From Cupriavidus necator A5-1 (GTDB taxonomy: Bacteria > Pseudomonadota > Gammaproteobacteria > Burkholderiales > Burkholderiaceae): 64,000 nt of DNA. Under the pieces are notes generated by a model. It was not told the DNA's origin, did no database searches, and saw only the letters and a list, made by a program, of their open reading frames with translations. The stretch spans positions 2,542,001 to 2,606,000 of the forward strand of contig NZ_JQLI01000008.1 of NCBI RefSeq assembly GCF_000744095.1, given 5' to 3'. Shown one piece after another: positions 26,803 through 35,640 of the stretch. A program made the position numbers and the translations under genes. Each line of letters begins with the position of its first letter. Position 1 is the stretch's first letter.

Positions 26803-27567
26803 ATGAGCGACACGCTGCAACTGGAAACCCGTGGCAATACGCTGCTGATCACGATGAACCGGCCCCAGGCGCGCAACGCCATGGACTTCGAGACCGCGAC
26901 CGCGCTGGCGGCCGCGATCGACCAGCTGGAAAGCCGTGACGACCTGAGCGTGGCCATCCTGACCGGCGCGGGCGGCACCTTCTGCTCCGGCATGGACCTG
27001 AAAGGCTTTCTCGAAGGCAAGCGCCCCAGCCTGCCTGGCCGCGGCTTCGGCGGGCTGACCGAGAAGCCGCCGCGCAAGGTGCTGATCGCGGCGGTGGAAG
27101 GCTATGCGCTGGCGGGCGGCTTCGAGCTGGCGCTGGCGTGCGACCTGATCGTGTCGTCGAAGGCGGCCAAGTTTGGCCTGCCTGAAGTCAAGCGCGGGCT
27201 GGTGGCCGGCGCCGGCGGCCTGATGCGCCTGCCGCGCCGCGTGCCGTACCACATCGCCATGGAATACGCGCTGACCGGCAATATGCTGGGCGCCGAGCAG
27301 GCCCACGCCTACGGCCTGATCAACCGCCTGACTGAGCCGGGCCAGGCGCTGGCAGGTGCACTGGCACTGGCCGACGAGATCGGCGCCAACGGCCCGCTGG
27401 CGGTCGCGGTGAGCAAGCAGATCGTGGCCGAGTCCGCCGATTGGAGCGCCGAGGAAATGTTCGAGCGCCAGCGCCCGCTGCTGGCACCGGTGTTCACCTC
27501 GGCCGATGCCCGCGAAGGCGCGGCCGCGTTCGCCGAGAAGCGCAAGCCGGTGTGGACGGGCAAGTGA
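26803..27567 (+). CDS. Enoyl-CoA hydratase/isomerase (crotonase) family protein
   Basis: 254 residues. The CoA-binding segment ARNAMDFET and the oxyanion-hole segments GTFCSGMDLKGF and EGYALAGGFELALACDLIV mark a crotonase. The catalytic position corresponding to the second Glu lies in FGLPEVKRGLVAGAGG, where a Glu is kept. It is 45 bases after the SDR gene and completes the thiolase-SDR-hydratase set. Hydration of an enoyl-CoA is the likely reaction. Confidence 0.9.
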   Translation: MSDTLQLETRGNTLLITMNRPQARNAMDFETATALAAAIDQLESRDDLSVAILTGAGGTFCSGMDLKGFLEGKRPSLPGRGFGGLTEKPPRKVLIAAVEGYALAGGFELALACDLIVSSKAAKFGLPEVKRGLVAGAGGLMRLPRRVPYHIAMEYALTGNMLGAEQAHAYGLINRLTEPGQALAGALALADEIGANGPLAVAVSKQIVAESADWSAEEMFERQRPLLAPVFTSADAREGAAAFAEKRKPVWTGK

Positions 27568-27623
27568 TGCGGCTGTATAGCATCGCTTGACGGAAGGCGC
27601 GGAGGTAGCGCCCTCCTCCACAG

Positions 27624-27648
27624 ACGGTCGGCCGCAAGCCGGCCGTTT
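27624..27648 (+). terminator. Possible weak terminator after the hydratase gene
   Basis: ACGGTCGGC (27624-27632) pairs with GCCGGCCGT (27638-27646), nine pairs with one T-G wobble, loop CGCAA. Only a TTT follows, so termination by this hairpin alone would be weak. It is placed 57 bases after the hydratase stop. Confidence 0.4.
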
Positions 27649-27858
27649 GCACTGGATCCGGCCCACGGCCCGCCCGCCGGGGCCTGGCCTGGCGCTGCAC
27701 GCCCGCGGCTTCAGCAAAGCGGAAGGCCGCCCCGCGCAAAGCCAAATTGACACGGCGCGGGCCGCGGCATACCCTCGCCCTACTCTTCGGTATATTCAGC
27801 AATCGCTTAATACGACGCGAGTGACCGGGGGCTCACAAGAAGAACAACAACGATAACA

Positions 27859-29127
27859 ATGACAACCCCGAGACGAAGCATCTTGTCCTCCTCCATCCCA
27901 GCCTCCCGCCTCGACAGCCTGCGCCCGGCCCTGCCCATCCTGCTCGGCGCCTCCGTGATGCTCAGCCTGGCCATGGGCCTGCGCCAGAGCCTGGGCATCT
28001 TCATGCCGCCCCTGACGCGCGACCTCGGCATTTCGGTCTCGGATTTCACCGTGGCCATTGCCGTGCAGAACCTGGCCTGGGGACTGCTGCAGCCGCTGGC
28101 CGGGGCATGGGCCACGCGCATCGGCTTCCGGCCGCTGATGCTGGCGGGCTCGATGCTGTATGTGACCGGGCTGGTGCTGCTGGCGACCGCGCACGGCATG
28201 GTCGGCGTGACGCTGGGCGCGGGCGTGGCGATCGGCGCGTCGATGGCCTGCACCGGCAGCGCGCTGGCGATGGCGGTGGCGGCACGGCCAGTGCCGGCGG
28301 CGCTGCGCAGCACGGTGCTGGGCCTGGTGTCCGGGGCCGGATCGCTGGGGGCGCTGCTGGCGGCGCCGATCGGGCAGATGGTGACGCAGTCGTATGGATG
28401 GCGCGCCGGGTTGGCGGCATTCGTGCTGCTGGCGCTGGTGATGCTGCCCGCGGCGTGGTTTGCCGGGCGCGTGGACCGGCTGCCGCTGCACGTATCCACC
28501 GGCGTGGGCCAGGACAACGCGCGCCAGGCGCTGGGCACCGCGCTGCGGCATGCGCCGTTCGTGGTGATGGCGCTGGCGTATTTCGTCTGCGGCATGCAGT
28601 TGGTGTTCCTGACCACGCATCTGCCGTCGTATCTCGATATCTGCGGCATGGACCCGATGCTCAGTGCCAAGGCGCTGGGCGTGATCGGCGGCTTCAACGT
28701 GCTGGGCAGCATTTTCTTCGGCTGGGCCGGCGGGCGCTTCAACAAGCTGATGTTGCTGGGCGGCATCTATACCATCCGCTCGCTGGCGCTGACGTGGTAC
28801 TTCTCGTCGGCGCCCACGCCGGAAAGCACGTTGATGTTCGCCGCGGTGATGGGCTTCCTGTGGCTGGGCGTGGCGCCGCTGGTATCGGGGTGGATCGCCG
28901 AGACCTTCGGCCTGCGCTGGCAGGCCATGCTCGGCGGCGTGGCGTTCTTCAGCCATCAGATCGGCAGCTTTATCGGCGCCTTTGGTGGCGGGCTGGTCTA
29001 TGACGCGCTCGGCTCGTACACGGTGGCATGGCAGGCCGGCGTGGCGCTGGGGCTGGCGGCGGGGCTGGCGCAGATCGCCTTTGCCGTGGCCACGCAGCGG
29101 CGCCCGCCGCTGATGGCTACGTCCTGA
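27859..29127 (+). CDS. MFS transporter
   Basis: 422 residues with 12 predicted membrane segments. The start of the first segments, LGASVMLSLAMGLRQSLGIFMPPLTRDLGIS, and the later ICGMDPMLSAKALGVIGGFNVLGS are typical of the oxalate/formate and monocarboxylate-like MFS branch found in Burkholderiales. The substrate is probably an organic acid or similar small compound (inference). It is followed by a good intrinsic terminator. Several in-frame starts exist; the first is used. Confidence 0.88.
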   Translation: MTTPRRSILSSSIPASRLDSLRPALPILLGASVMLSLAMGLRQSLGIFMPPLTRDLGISVSDFTVAIAVQNLAWGLLQPLAGAWATRIGFRPLMLAGSMLYVTGLVLLATAHGMVGVTLGAGVAIGASMACTGSALAMAVAARPVPAALRSTVLGLVSGAGSLGALLAAPIGQMVTQSYGWRAGLAAFVLLALVMLPAAWFAGRVDRLPLHVSTGVGQDNARQALGTALRHAPFVVMALAYFVCGMQLVFLTTHLPSYLDICGMDPMLSAKALGVIGGFNVLGSIFFGWAGGRFNKLMLLGGIYTIRSLALTWYFSSAPTPESTLMFAAVMGFLWLGVAPLVSGWIAETFGLRWQAMLGGVAFFSHQIGSFIGAFGGGLVYDALGSYTVAWQAGVALGLAAGLAQIAFAVATQRRPPLMATS

Positions 29128-29150
29128 ACGCGGCACGCCGTGTCAGAATC

Positions 29151-29182
29151 GGGGGGGGGTTCCGGCACGGGAGCCCCTTTTT
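29151..29182 (+). terminator. Intrinsic terminator of the MFS gene, starting in a nine-G tract
   Basis: Nine consecutive G occupy 29151-29159. GGGGTTCC (29156-29163) pairs with GGAGCCCC (29170-29177) through eight pairs with one T-G wobble, loop GGCACG, followed by TTTTT (29178-29182). It ends 19 bases before the proposed ynfA start. Confidence 0.75.
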
Positions 29183-29201
29183 CATTCACCCCCATCACGA
29201 C

Positions 29202-29534
29202 TTGGAACTGCTTCGCATCGCCCTGCTTTTTGCCATGACGGCCGTTGCCGAGATCGTCGGCTGCTACCTGCCCTGGCTGGTCCTGCGGCAAGGCAAGAGC
29301 CTGTGGCTGCTGGTGCCGGCGGCGCTGTCGCTGGGGCTGTTTGCATGGCTGTTGACGCTGCATCCGGCCGCGGCGGGCCGCACCTATGCCGCCTACGGCG
29401 GCATGTACATCGCGGTGGCCCTGCTGTGGCTGCGCTTTGTCGACGGCATGGCGCTGACGCGCTGGGACGTGGCCGGCGCCGCCATCGCGCTGGCCGGCAT
29501 GGCGGTGATCGCGCTGCAGCCGGCCGGCCGTTGA
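29202..29534 (+). CDS. YnfA family (UPF0060) small membrane protein
   Basis: 110 residues with four hydrophobic segments. It follows the YnfA pattern closely: EIVGCYLPWLVLRQGKSLWLL, then LHPAAAGRTYAAYGGMYIAVAL and LWLRFVDGMALTRWD. The family is related in shape to small multidrug resistance pumps but its role is unsettled. The only start that matches the usual N-terminus is a TTG at 29202, directly after the terminator of the MFS gene; no ATG is available in the right place. Confidence 0.82.
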   Translation: MELLRIALLFAMTAVAEIVGCYLPWLVLRQGKSLWLLVPAALSLGLFAWLLTLHPAAAGRTYAAYGGMYIAVALLWLRFVDGMALTRWDVAGAAIALAGMAVIALQPAGR

Positions 29535-29547
29535 TCGCGGCCAGCGG

Positions 29548-30759
29548 TCAGTGCCAGGCGCTGCCAACCTGCATGTAGAACGCGTTCTGGCCCTTGCTGT
29601 GGGCAACATCCACCCCGATCGCCACGCCCAGCTTGCGCGCGATCATGTAGCGAAAGCCCGCGCCTACGCTGTAGATCGTGGCCGCATCCGAGAAATCATG
29701 CCAGCGTCCGTACGCCTTGCCGGTGCCGGTAAAGCCCAGCAGCGACCAGCGCGGCGTCACGTCCCAGCGCAGCTCGACTTCGGCCATCACCGCGTTGCGG
29801 TCCTGGTAGCGCCCCTTCTGCACGCCGCGCAGGTCGACGTACGGCTGCGCGTAGAACGGCACGTCGCCGCTGGAAAACCTGGTATCGGCACGCAGGCCCA
29901 GGATCAGCGTGCGCGCCACCGGCAGCCACGTGTAGCCGCGCGCGTTGTACATATTGAACGATTGCGTGCTGCCTAAGCCGGCGCGCGCGAACTGCGCCTC
30001 CAGCTCGGCATAGATGCCGCGGCTGGGATAAAAGATGTTGTCGCGCGAATCGTAGTCGACCACCAGCCCGCCCTTGCCGATGCGCTGGCTTTGGTCGAAG
30101 CTGCCCAGCTCGCCGGCACCGCCCGCTTTGAAGGTGGCCGTTGAATCGAAATAGACGTAGCGCGGCCCGACGTACCAGCGCGTATCGCCCAGCCGCACCA
30201 GAAACTGCTGCACCAGGAAGACGCCCTGCAGCTGATAGGCTCGCGGCTGGTTCAGCAGCCCGTAGTAGTCCAACTGCGCATCGACCTTGGCGATGGCGCC
30301 AAGGTAGCGGTAGCGGTCGCCGTCCCAGGTATGGAAGTGCGCCAGCCCGGCGGCCCAGGTGCCGTTTTCCGTGTAGGCGCCGCCGATCGCGGTGATATTT
30401 GGCGGCGCCGGACCCTTGCCGCTGGCCCGCGCGCTGGCCGCGGCTTCGGACACCGGCTCCGAGAAGAACAGCAGCCCGAGCCCGGCCCCGTAGCCGACCG
30501 CGGGCTCGGTGATGACGGTCGGCACCGGCAGTGCGCCCTTGTGGTGGAGCAGAAAGTCGCTCATGTCGAGCTTGCCGTCCTCCGGGTCGGAGAACGACAG
30601 CTTCTTTTCGCTTGGCGCGGGTTGCGTGGCGGGCGCTGCGGCGCCTTCCGCCTGCGCGAAGGCAGCCGCGCTGCAGGCCATGCCGATCGCGCCAAGCCAG
30701 CCGGCCAGCGTCCTGCTGCTGGGCCGACGCTCTACGGCCGGTTCGCGCGTTATCCTCAC
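29548..30759 (-). CDS. BamA/TamA-like outer membrane protein (surface antigen D15 type)
   Basis: About 403 residues. A signal peptide ends near AAAFAQA. The mature part shows the alternating, Tyr/Gly-rich beta strands of a 16-strand barrel: PAVGYGAGLGLLFF, VVDYDSRDNIFYPSRGIYAE, RGVQKGRYQDRNAVMAEVELRWD, and a C-terminus SVGAGFRYMIARKLG then VGSAWH. The DSRDNIFYPSRG segment is characteristic of Omp85/D15 barrels. No POTRA repeats are present, so it is a short, barrel-only member. No ATG fits; the GTG at 30759 gives a usable signal peptide, another GTG lies at 30804, and neither has a good ribosome-binding site. Confidence 0.82.
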   Translation of the reverse strand: MRITREPAVERRPSSRTLAGWLGAIGMACSAAAFAQAEGAAAPATQPAPSEKKLSFSDPEDGKLDMSDFLLHHKGALPVPTVITEPAVGYGAGLGLLFFSEPVSEAAASARASGKGPAPPNITAIGGAYTENGTWAAGLAHFHTWDGDRYRYLGAIAKVDAQLDYYGLLNQPRAYQLQGVFLVQQFLVRLGDTRWYVGPRYVYFDSTATFKAGGAGELGSFDQSQRIGKGGLVVDYDSRDNIFYPSRGIYAELEAQFARAGLGSTQSFNMYNARGYTWLPVARTLILGLRADTRFSSGDVPFYAQPYVDLRGVQKGRYQDRNAVMAEVELRWDVTPRWSLLGFTGTGKAYGRWHDFSDAATIYSVGAGFRYMIARKLGVAIGVDVAHSKGQNAFYMQVGSAWH

Positions 30760-31208
30760 TTGACTAAAGTCAGGTTGAGCCCGGCGAACACAGGCTGGCC
30801 GCACAGGGCCGCCGAAACACTGGCCAGTTTCACGATTCTCACAAAACCTTGATGGTTCCGTCGCCGGGCGCGGGAGCAGCCGACCGACTCTGGTCCCGAA
30901 TTTAGCGGCAGCAGATCTGGTTGCGTCGACCCTGCGCCATGAAGATTTTCGAGGGCCGAGTTAAGCCCCTTGCACAAAAGCGCTCCGGCGACGGCCCGAG
31001 CGTGGCCTGGCACCCGAATGAGGGATGCCCGCCTGCCGGGCGGCGCCTAGCATGAATAACGAGTGGTCCTTGGATCCTCAGGCCTTTTCCCGCCCGCGCT
31101 CGCGCGGGCGTTTTCTTTTTGCCGGTTCGCTATGGCGAAGCGCGCCGCAGCATTGACCGGAGGGCGGTAAGAAACTCCCGGCTTTGTAAATCTGGCGGCG
31201 CGTGCAGG
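30760..31208. other. Gene-free stretch with an orphan terminator
   Basis: About 450 bases between the divergently placed end of one minus-strand gene and the upstream end of another. No convincing protein gene is seen on either strand. The only clear signal is a plus-strand intrinsic terminator at 31091-31120 that has no upstream plus-strand gene within 1.5 kb. Confidence 0.5.
31091..31120 (+). terminator. Strong intrinsic terminator without an obvious gene
   Basis: CGCCCGCG (31091-31098) pairs exactly with CGCGGGCG (31103-31110) around a 4-base loop, followed by TTTTCTTTTT (31111-31120). The T-run is on the plus strand only, so it ends a rightward transcript. The nearest rightward gene (ynfA) ended 1.55 kb earlier, on the other side of a minus-strand gene. 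Confidence 0.8.
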
Positions 31209-32189
31209 TCAGTGCTCACCCTTGCGCCAGTGCCACAGCGCCAGCCCGGCCAGCGCGCCCGCCAGCAGCGCGCCGGCGATACACCACTGGCGCGTGTGTC
31301 GCGGCGATCCCCATTCTCCGCCGATGGACATGTGCCCCAGCGAGGCATGGAACAGATTGCCGTCCGATACCGGCGTATCGTGCGCGCCGCTGAAATGCCG
31401 GTGCGCCACACGGCCGGAAGCGCGCTGCACCAGGCCCGGCGCCACCAGGTTGGCCGCACGCGCCAGCCTGGCTACCATTCCCACGGTCATGGAATGCGAG
31501 CCGGGGGCCGCCACCGCGCGCAGTACCGCCCGCGCCACCGAGTTGGCATCGACCAGCGGTCGCGGCGGGCGCAGCGCCTTGCCGGTGTAGTTGGCGCTGT
31601 GGCGCATGCCCGGCGTGTCGGCGGTGGACGGGAAGATGTCGCAGATGCGGATCTGCGGCCATTCCACCAGCTCGGCGCGCAAGGCCTCCGAGAAGCCGCG
31701 CAGCCCGAACTTGCTTGCGGTATACGACACGCCATACGGCGATGGCGCCCATGCGCCCAGCGACACGATATTCACCAGCACGCCCTTGCCGGCCGCCTTG
31801 AAGAACGGCAGCACCGCATGCGCGCCATGCAGGTAGCCGAGCAGGTTGATGCGCACCACCTGTTCGTGCGCAGCCACGGGGGTTTCCTCGAACAGGCCGA
31901 CCGCGCCGACGCCGGCATTGTTGACCCAGACATCGATGCCGCCATCGCCGAACTCCGCCGCGCGCTCGGCCAAGCGGTGCATGGCCGCCGGCTGCGTGAC
32001 ATCACCGGGGACCGCCAGCGCTTTCGCGCCCAGTTCGCGGCAGGCCGCGGCGGCGCGCGCCAGCGGCGCTTCCCCGCGGGCGCACAGGACCACGCGGGCA
32101 TGGGCTTTGGCAAAGGCGAGCGCAGTGGCCAGGCCGATGCCGCTGGAAGCGCCGGTGATGACAACGGTGAGCGGTCGGGTCGGGGGCAT
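31209..32189 (-). CDS. Short-chain dehydrogenase with a C-terminal membrane anchor
   Basis: 326 residues. The cofactor site is TGASSGIG (12-19), with an Arg-rich segment after strand 2 (CARGE) that suggests NADP. The triad is Ser143, Tyr156 and Lys160 (YTASK). The C-terminus ends in a hydrophobic segment (about 302-321) and a basic WRKGEH tail, so it is probably membrane-bound. This is the DHRS7-like SDR pattern common in Burkholderiales. GAGAGG precedes the start. The substrate is unknown. Confidence 0.88.
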   Translation of the reverse strand: MPPTRPLTVVITGASSGIGLATALAFAKAHARVVLCARGEAPLARAAAACRELGAKALAVPGDVTQPAAMHRLAERAAEFGDGGIDVWVNNAGVGAVGLFEETPVAAHEQVVRINLLGYLHGAHAVLPFFKAAGKGVLVNIVSLGAWAPSPYGVSYTASKFGLRGFSEALRAELVEWPQIRICDIFPSTADTPGMRHSANYTGKALRPPRPLVDANSVARAVLRAVAAPGSHSMTVGMVARLARAANLVAPGLVQRASGRVAHRHFSGAHDTPVSDGNLFHASLGHMSIGGEWGSPRHTRQWCIAGALLAGALAGLALWHWRKGEH

Positions 32190-32262
32190 GGCGGGCCTCT
32201 CACGGAAGTGGAACAGAGGTGGGATGCAGGTCGAAGGTATCGCGGGCTGCGCAGCATGTTCC

Positions 32263-32286
32263 GTTCCAGCGCTGCGGCGCTGGAAC
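32263..32286. repeat. Inverted repeat in a divergent promoter region
   Basis: GTTCCAGCGC (32263-32272) and GCGCTGGAAC (32277-32286) are exact reverse complements around TGCG. It lies 74 bases upstream of the SDR start and about 107 bases before the 162-residue gene. It may be an operator for either gene. Confidence 0.55.
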
Positions 32287-32392
32287 ACAACTTGCCTGTT
32301 GCTATGCAATATCGCGCAAGCCCCGACGCCCTTGGCGCCAGCGGTGCGCGCTTCGACCCTGCAACCAAGCTTAGACCCAAGGAGGCCCCGCC

Positions 32393-32881
32393 ATGACCTC
32401 GACCGAACAGGAAATCCTGGTCTGCGGCCCGGAAGACGGCCGCTGGCATCTGGAGATGCGCGTCGGCAAGGGCGCGCCAGAGCGGCTGACCGGCGATTTC
32501 GATTCGCCCGAGATGGCGATCGCCGGCGCGCACCAGGTCTATCCGTCCATCCCCGTGCGCATTGCCGATATCTCCGGTGCGCCTGCGCCGTCGGCGCGCA
32601 CGCGCCCGGACTCGCTGACCGACTACCACTACGGCGGCCACAGCGTGACGCAGGACGAGAAACTGGCCGGGCGCGTCCATCCCTCCAGCGAGACGTCGCA
32701 CCCGCCCCCGGGCCCCCATCCGTACCAGCCGACGGACCTGGGCAACCTGCCGCCCGGCACGCCCCGCCACGGCATGTACGGGGTCGCCTCCACCCCTGAA
32801 GAGGCCCAGGCCGCGGACGAGAAGGACACCGCGGCGCGGCGCGCCACGCCCGCCGCCCCCGACACGACCGGCAAGCGCTGA
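32393..32881 (+). CDS. Hydrophilic protein of unknown function
   Basis: 162 residues. The N-terminal 60 residues look folded (EILVCGPEDGRWHLEMRVG, then MAIAGAHQVYPSIPVRIADIS). The rest is rich in Pro, His, Gly and Ala and is probably disordered. A strong AAGGAGG lies 8 bases upstream of the ATG, which supports it as a real gene. No known family was recognised. It sits 85 bases before purT on the same strand. Confidence 0.7.
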   Translation: MTSTEQEILVCGPEDGRWHLEMRVGKGAPERLTGDFDSPEMAIAGAHQVYPSIPVRIADISGAPAPSARTRPDSLTDYHYGGHSVTQDEKLAGRVHPSSETSHPPPGPHPYQPTDLGNLPPGTPRHGMYGVASTPEEAQAADEKDTAARRATPAAPDTTGKR

Positions 32882-32966
32882 TCCGGGCACCCTCCCCGGG
32901 GGCGCCACCGGCGGCGGGCAACACGTACAATCTCGGTTTTCCTTACCGCCCCATCGCCCCGCCGCC

Positions 32967-34172
32967 ATGACCACCCTCGGAACCCCGCTCTCTCCCTCCG
33001 CCACCAAAGTGATGCTGCTCGGCTCCGGCGAGCTGGGCAAGGAAGTGCTGATCGCATTGCAGCGCCTGGGCGTGGAAACCATCGCCGTCGACCGCTATGA
33101 CAACGCGCCCGGCCAGCAGGTGGCCCACCACGCGCGCACCATCGCCATGAGCGACCCCGATCAGCTCAAAGCGCTGATCGAGGCCGAGAAGCCCCACCTG
33201 GTCGTGCCCGAGATCGAGGCCATCGCCACACCCATGCTGGAGACGCTGGAAGCCGCCGGCACCGTTCGCGTGATCCCCACCGCCCGCGCCGCGCGCCTGA
33301 CCATGGACCGCGAAGGCATCCGCCGCCTGGCCGCGGAATCGCTCGGCCTGCCGACCAGCCCGTACAAGTTCTGCGACTCGCTGGACGAACTGCAGGCCGC
33401 CATCGACGGCGGTATCGGCTATCCGTGCGTGGTCAAGCCGGTGATGAGCAGCTCCGGCAAAGGCCAGAGCAAGATCGACGGCCCCGACGGCGTCAAGGGC
33501 GCGTGGGACTACGCCATGGCCGGCGGCCGCGTCAGCCACGGCCGCGTGATCGTGGAAGGCTTCATAGATTTCGACTACGAGATCACGCTGCTGACCGTAC
33601 GCGCTTGCGGTGCCAGCGGCCAGGTAGAAACCCAGTTCTGCGCGCCGATCGGCCACGTGCAGGTCAGCGGCGACTATGTCGAGAGCTGGCAGCCGCAGCC
33701 GATGCACCCAGCCGCGCTGGAAACGGCCCAGCGCATCGCGCAGGCGGTCACGTCAGACCTGGGCGGCATGGGCCTGTTCGGCGTGGAGCTGTTCGTCAAG
33801 GGAGAGCAGGTCTGGTTCAGCGAAGTCAGCCCGCGCCCGCACGACACCGGCATGGTGACCATGGCCACGCAGTGGCAGAACGAGTTCGAGCTGCACGCGC
33901 GCGCCATCCTGGGCCTGCCGGTCGACACCACGCTGCGCAGCCCCGGCGCCAGCGCCGTGATCTACGGCGGCGTGGATGCGCAGGGCGTGGTCTTCGACGG
34001 CGTGGACCAGGCGTTGAACGTGCCGCAGACCGAGGTGCGCCTGTTCGGCAAGCCGGAGAGTTTCATCAAGCGGCGCATGGGCGTGGCGCTGGCATATGCG
34101 GACGATGTCGATACCGCCCGCACCCGCGCCAAAGAAGCCGCCAGCCGCGTGCGCCCGCGCGCGGTCGGCTGA
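32967..34172 (+). CDS. purT: Formate-dependent phosphoribosylglycinamide formyltransferase
   Basis: 401 residues, typical PurT length. It is an ATP-grasp enzyme: the N-terminal VMLLGSGELGKEVLIALQRLG, the ATP-grasp SSSGKGQSKI loop, and the metal-binding GLFGVELFV and WFSEVSPRPHDTGMVT segments match PurT. It makes formylglycinamide ribonucleotide from GAR, formate and ATP in purine synthesis, a folate-free alternative to PurN. Its identity is clear from overall similarity to the known family. Confidence 0.96.
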   Translation: MTTLGTPLSPSATKVMLLGSGELGKEVLIALQRLGVETIAVDRYDNAPGQQVAHHARTIAMSDPDQLKALIEAEKPHLVVPEIEAIATPMLETLEAAGTVRVIPTARAARLTMDREGIRRLAAESLGLPTSPYKFCDSLDELQAAIDGGIGYPCVVKPVMSSSGKGQSKIDGPDGVKGAWDYAMAGGRVSHGRVIVEGFIDFDYEITLLTVRACGASGQVETQFCAPIGHVQVSGDYVESWQPQPMHPAALETAQRIAQAVTSDLGGMGLFGVELFVKGEQVWFSEVSPRPHDTGMVTMATQWQNEFELHARAILGLPVDTTLRSPGASAVIYGGVDAQGVVFDGVDQALNVPQTEVRLFGKPESFIKRRMGVALAYADDVDTARTRAKEAASRVRPRAVG

Positions 34173-34187
34173 GCGGTTGGCTGCAGG

Positions 34188-35516
34188 TCAGACGGGATGG
34201 CTGCCCGCCCTGGGCTGACCCGGCGCATGCTGCACGGCGGTCTGCGCCGCAGCCACCTGTGCCGCGGCCAGCACCGGCGCCACGCGTGCGCCGGTCAGGT
34301 CAGCGCCTGACGGCGCCTGGTACAGCCGCAGCCCCAGCTCCGGCAGGATCGCCAGCAGGTGATCGAACACATCGCCCTGGATGCGTTCATAGTCCATCCA
34401 CGCGGTGAGCGCGGTAAAGCAGTAGATCTCCACCGGGATGCCCTGCGAATCGGGCTCCATCATGCGCACGTTCAGCAGCAGGTCGTGGTGGATCTCCGGA
34501 TGCGCCTTCAAGTAGGCAATGCCGTAGGCGCGGAAGGTGCCGATATTGGTCAGCCGGCGCCGGTTGACCGGGTCGCTGCCCGCGGCGATCAGCAGGCGGT
34601 TGGCCTCGTCGACCTCGGCCTGCTTTTCCTCCAGGTAGTCGTGCAGCAGCCGGAAGCGCATCAGCGCGTGCACCTCGTGGTCCTCCAGGAAACGCACGCT
34701 GCCCGCGTCCAGCCTCAGCGTGCGCTTGATGCGCCGGGCACCGGACTCGAACATCTGCCGGTAGTTGCGGTAGCTCTCGGAGAACAGCTTGTAGGTCGGC
34801 ACCGTGGTCACGGTGTTGTCCCAGTTCTGCACCTTGACCGTATGCAGCGCGATGTCTTTCACATAGCCGTCGGCATTGCACTGGGGCATCTCGATCCAGT
34901 CGCCGATGCGCAACATGTCGTTGGAAGTCAGCTGCGTGCTCGCCACCAGCGACAGCAGCGTGTCCTTGAACACCAGCAGCAGCACCGCCGACAGCGCACC
35001 CAGGCCTGACAGCATCCATAGCGGCGAGCGGTTGATCAGGATCGACAGCACCAGCACCGCGCACACCAGCCCCAGGCCCAGCCGGCCCACCTGGATATAG
35101 CCCTTGATCGAGCGCGTCTGCGCCTCCCGGGTGTTGGCGTAGACATCCTGCCACGCCCCCAGCATCCCGCTCAGCATCAGGAAGAAGCTGATCCACAGGC
35201 CGGCGTGCGCCAGGCGCTCGATCACCACCGCATAGCGGCCCATGTTCGGCACTTCGCCGATGCCGATGGTAATGACCGCGAACCCCACCGCGTAGCCAAA
35301 GCGCCGGTTGGCGCGATGGTGCGTCAGCGCCTTGGCCCAGGGCGCCTTGCCCCATACCGCCAGCATGTGATGCCCCACGCGCGATATAACATGGCCGAAC
35401 AGCCATTGCGCCAGCACTGCAATCAGCACCAGTACCAGCAGGGATACCGCAAGCTGCGCCCACGGATAGGCGGGAATACGTTGCTGGAACAACTCCAGCA
35501 GGGCATCGAAATTCAT
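34188..35516 (-). CDS. MscS-family mechanosensitive channel (YbdG-like)
   Basis: 442 residues. Five N-terminal membrane segments precede the MscS pore and beta domain (LLLVFKDTLLSLVASTQLTSNDMLRIGDWIEMP, then NWDNTVTTVPTYKLFSESYRNY). The long N-terminus and C-terminal region with IPVEIYCFTALTAWMDYE resemble YbdG/MscM-type channels of the inner membrane, which open under osmotic downshock. The start at 35516 is favoured by the MNFDALLELF N-terminus; no clear ribosome-binding site was seen. Confidence 0.9.
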   Translation of the reverse strand: MNFDALLELFQQRIPAYPWAQLAVSLLVLVLIAVLAQWLFGHVISRVGHHMLAVWGKAPWAKALTHHRANRRFGYAVGFAVITIGIGEVPNMGRYAVVIERLAHAGLWISFFLMLSGMLGAWQDVYANTREAQTRSIKGYIQVGRLGLGLVCAVLVLSILINRSPLWMLSGLGALSAVLLLVFKDTLLSLVASTQLTSNDMLRIGDWIEMPQCNADGYVKDIALHTVKVQNWDNTVTTVPTYKLFSESYRNYRQMFESGARRIKRTLRLDAGSVRFLEDHEVHALMRFRLLHDYLEEKQAEVDEANRLLIAAGSDPVNRRRLTNIGTFRAYGIAYLKAHPEIHHDLLLNVRMMEPDSQGIPVEIYCFTALTAWMDYERIQGDVFDHLLAILPELGLRLYQAPSGADLTGARVAPVLAAAQVAAAQTAVQHAPGQPRAGSHPV

Positions 35517-35640
35517 AAGGGGGCGTCGGAGGCCGGTCAACCGGCCGGATAGCAAAGTGTAAGTGTACAAAACGTGTCCGACACACCGCGAATCTGTGTA
35601 GTTGCCTGGCCATTTTCCTACTTCGCCCCGCCCCGTTGGC

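Noticed and set aside
27796..29136. 446-codon minus-strand frame opposite the MFS gene
   Set aside because: Composition is His/Gln/Arg-rich and the opposite strand encodes a clear 12-segment transporter.
31047..31154. Short open frame starting ATGAATAACGAG before and across the orphan terminator
   Set aside because: It has no ribosome-binding site, reads through the hairpin into Arg-rich sequence and matches nothing recognised; a small RNA is a better explanation for the terminator.
32190..32930. Upstream extension of the SDR frame on the minus strand
   Set aside because: It reads Arg/Gly/Ser-rich shadow sequence across the divergent gene at 32393; the SDR begins at 32189 with a ribosome-binding site.
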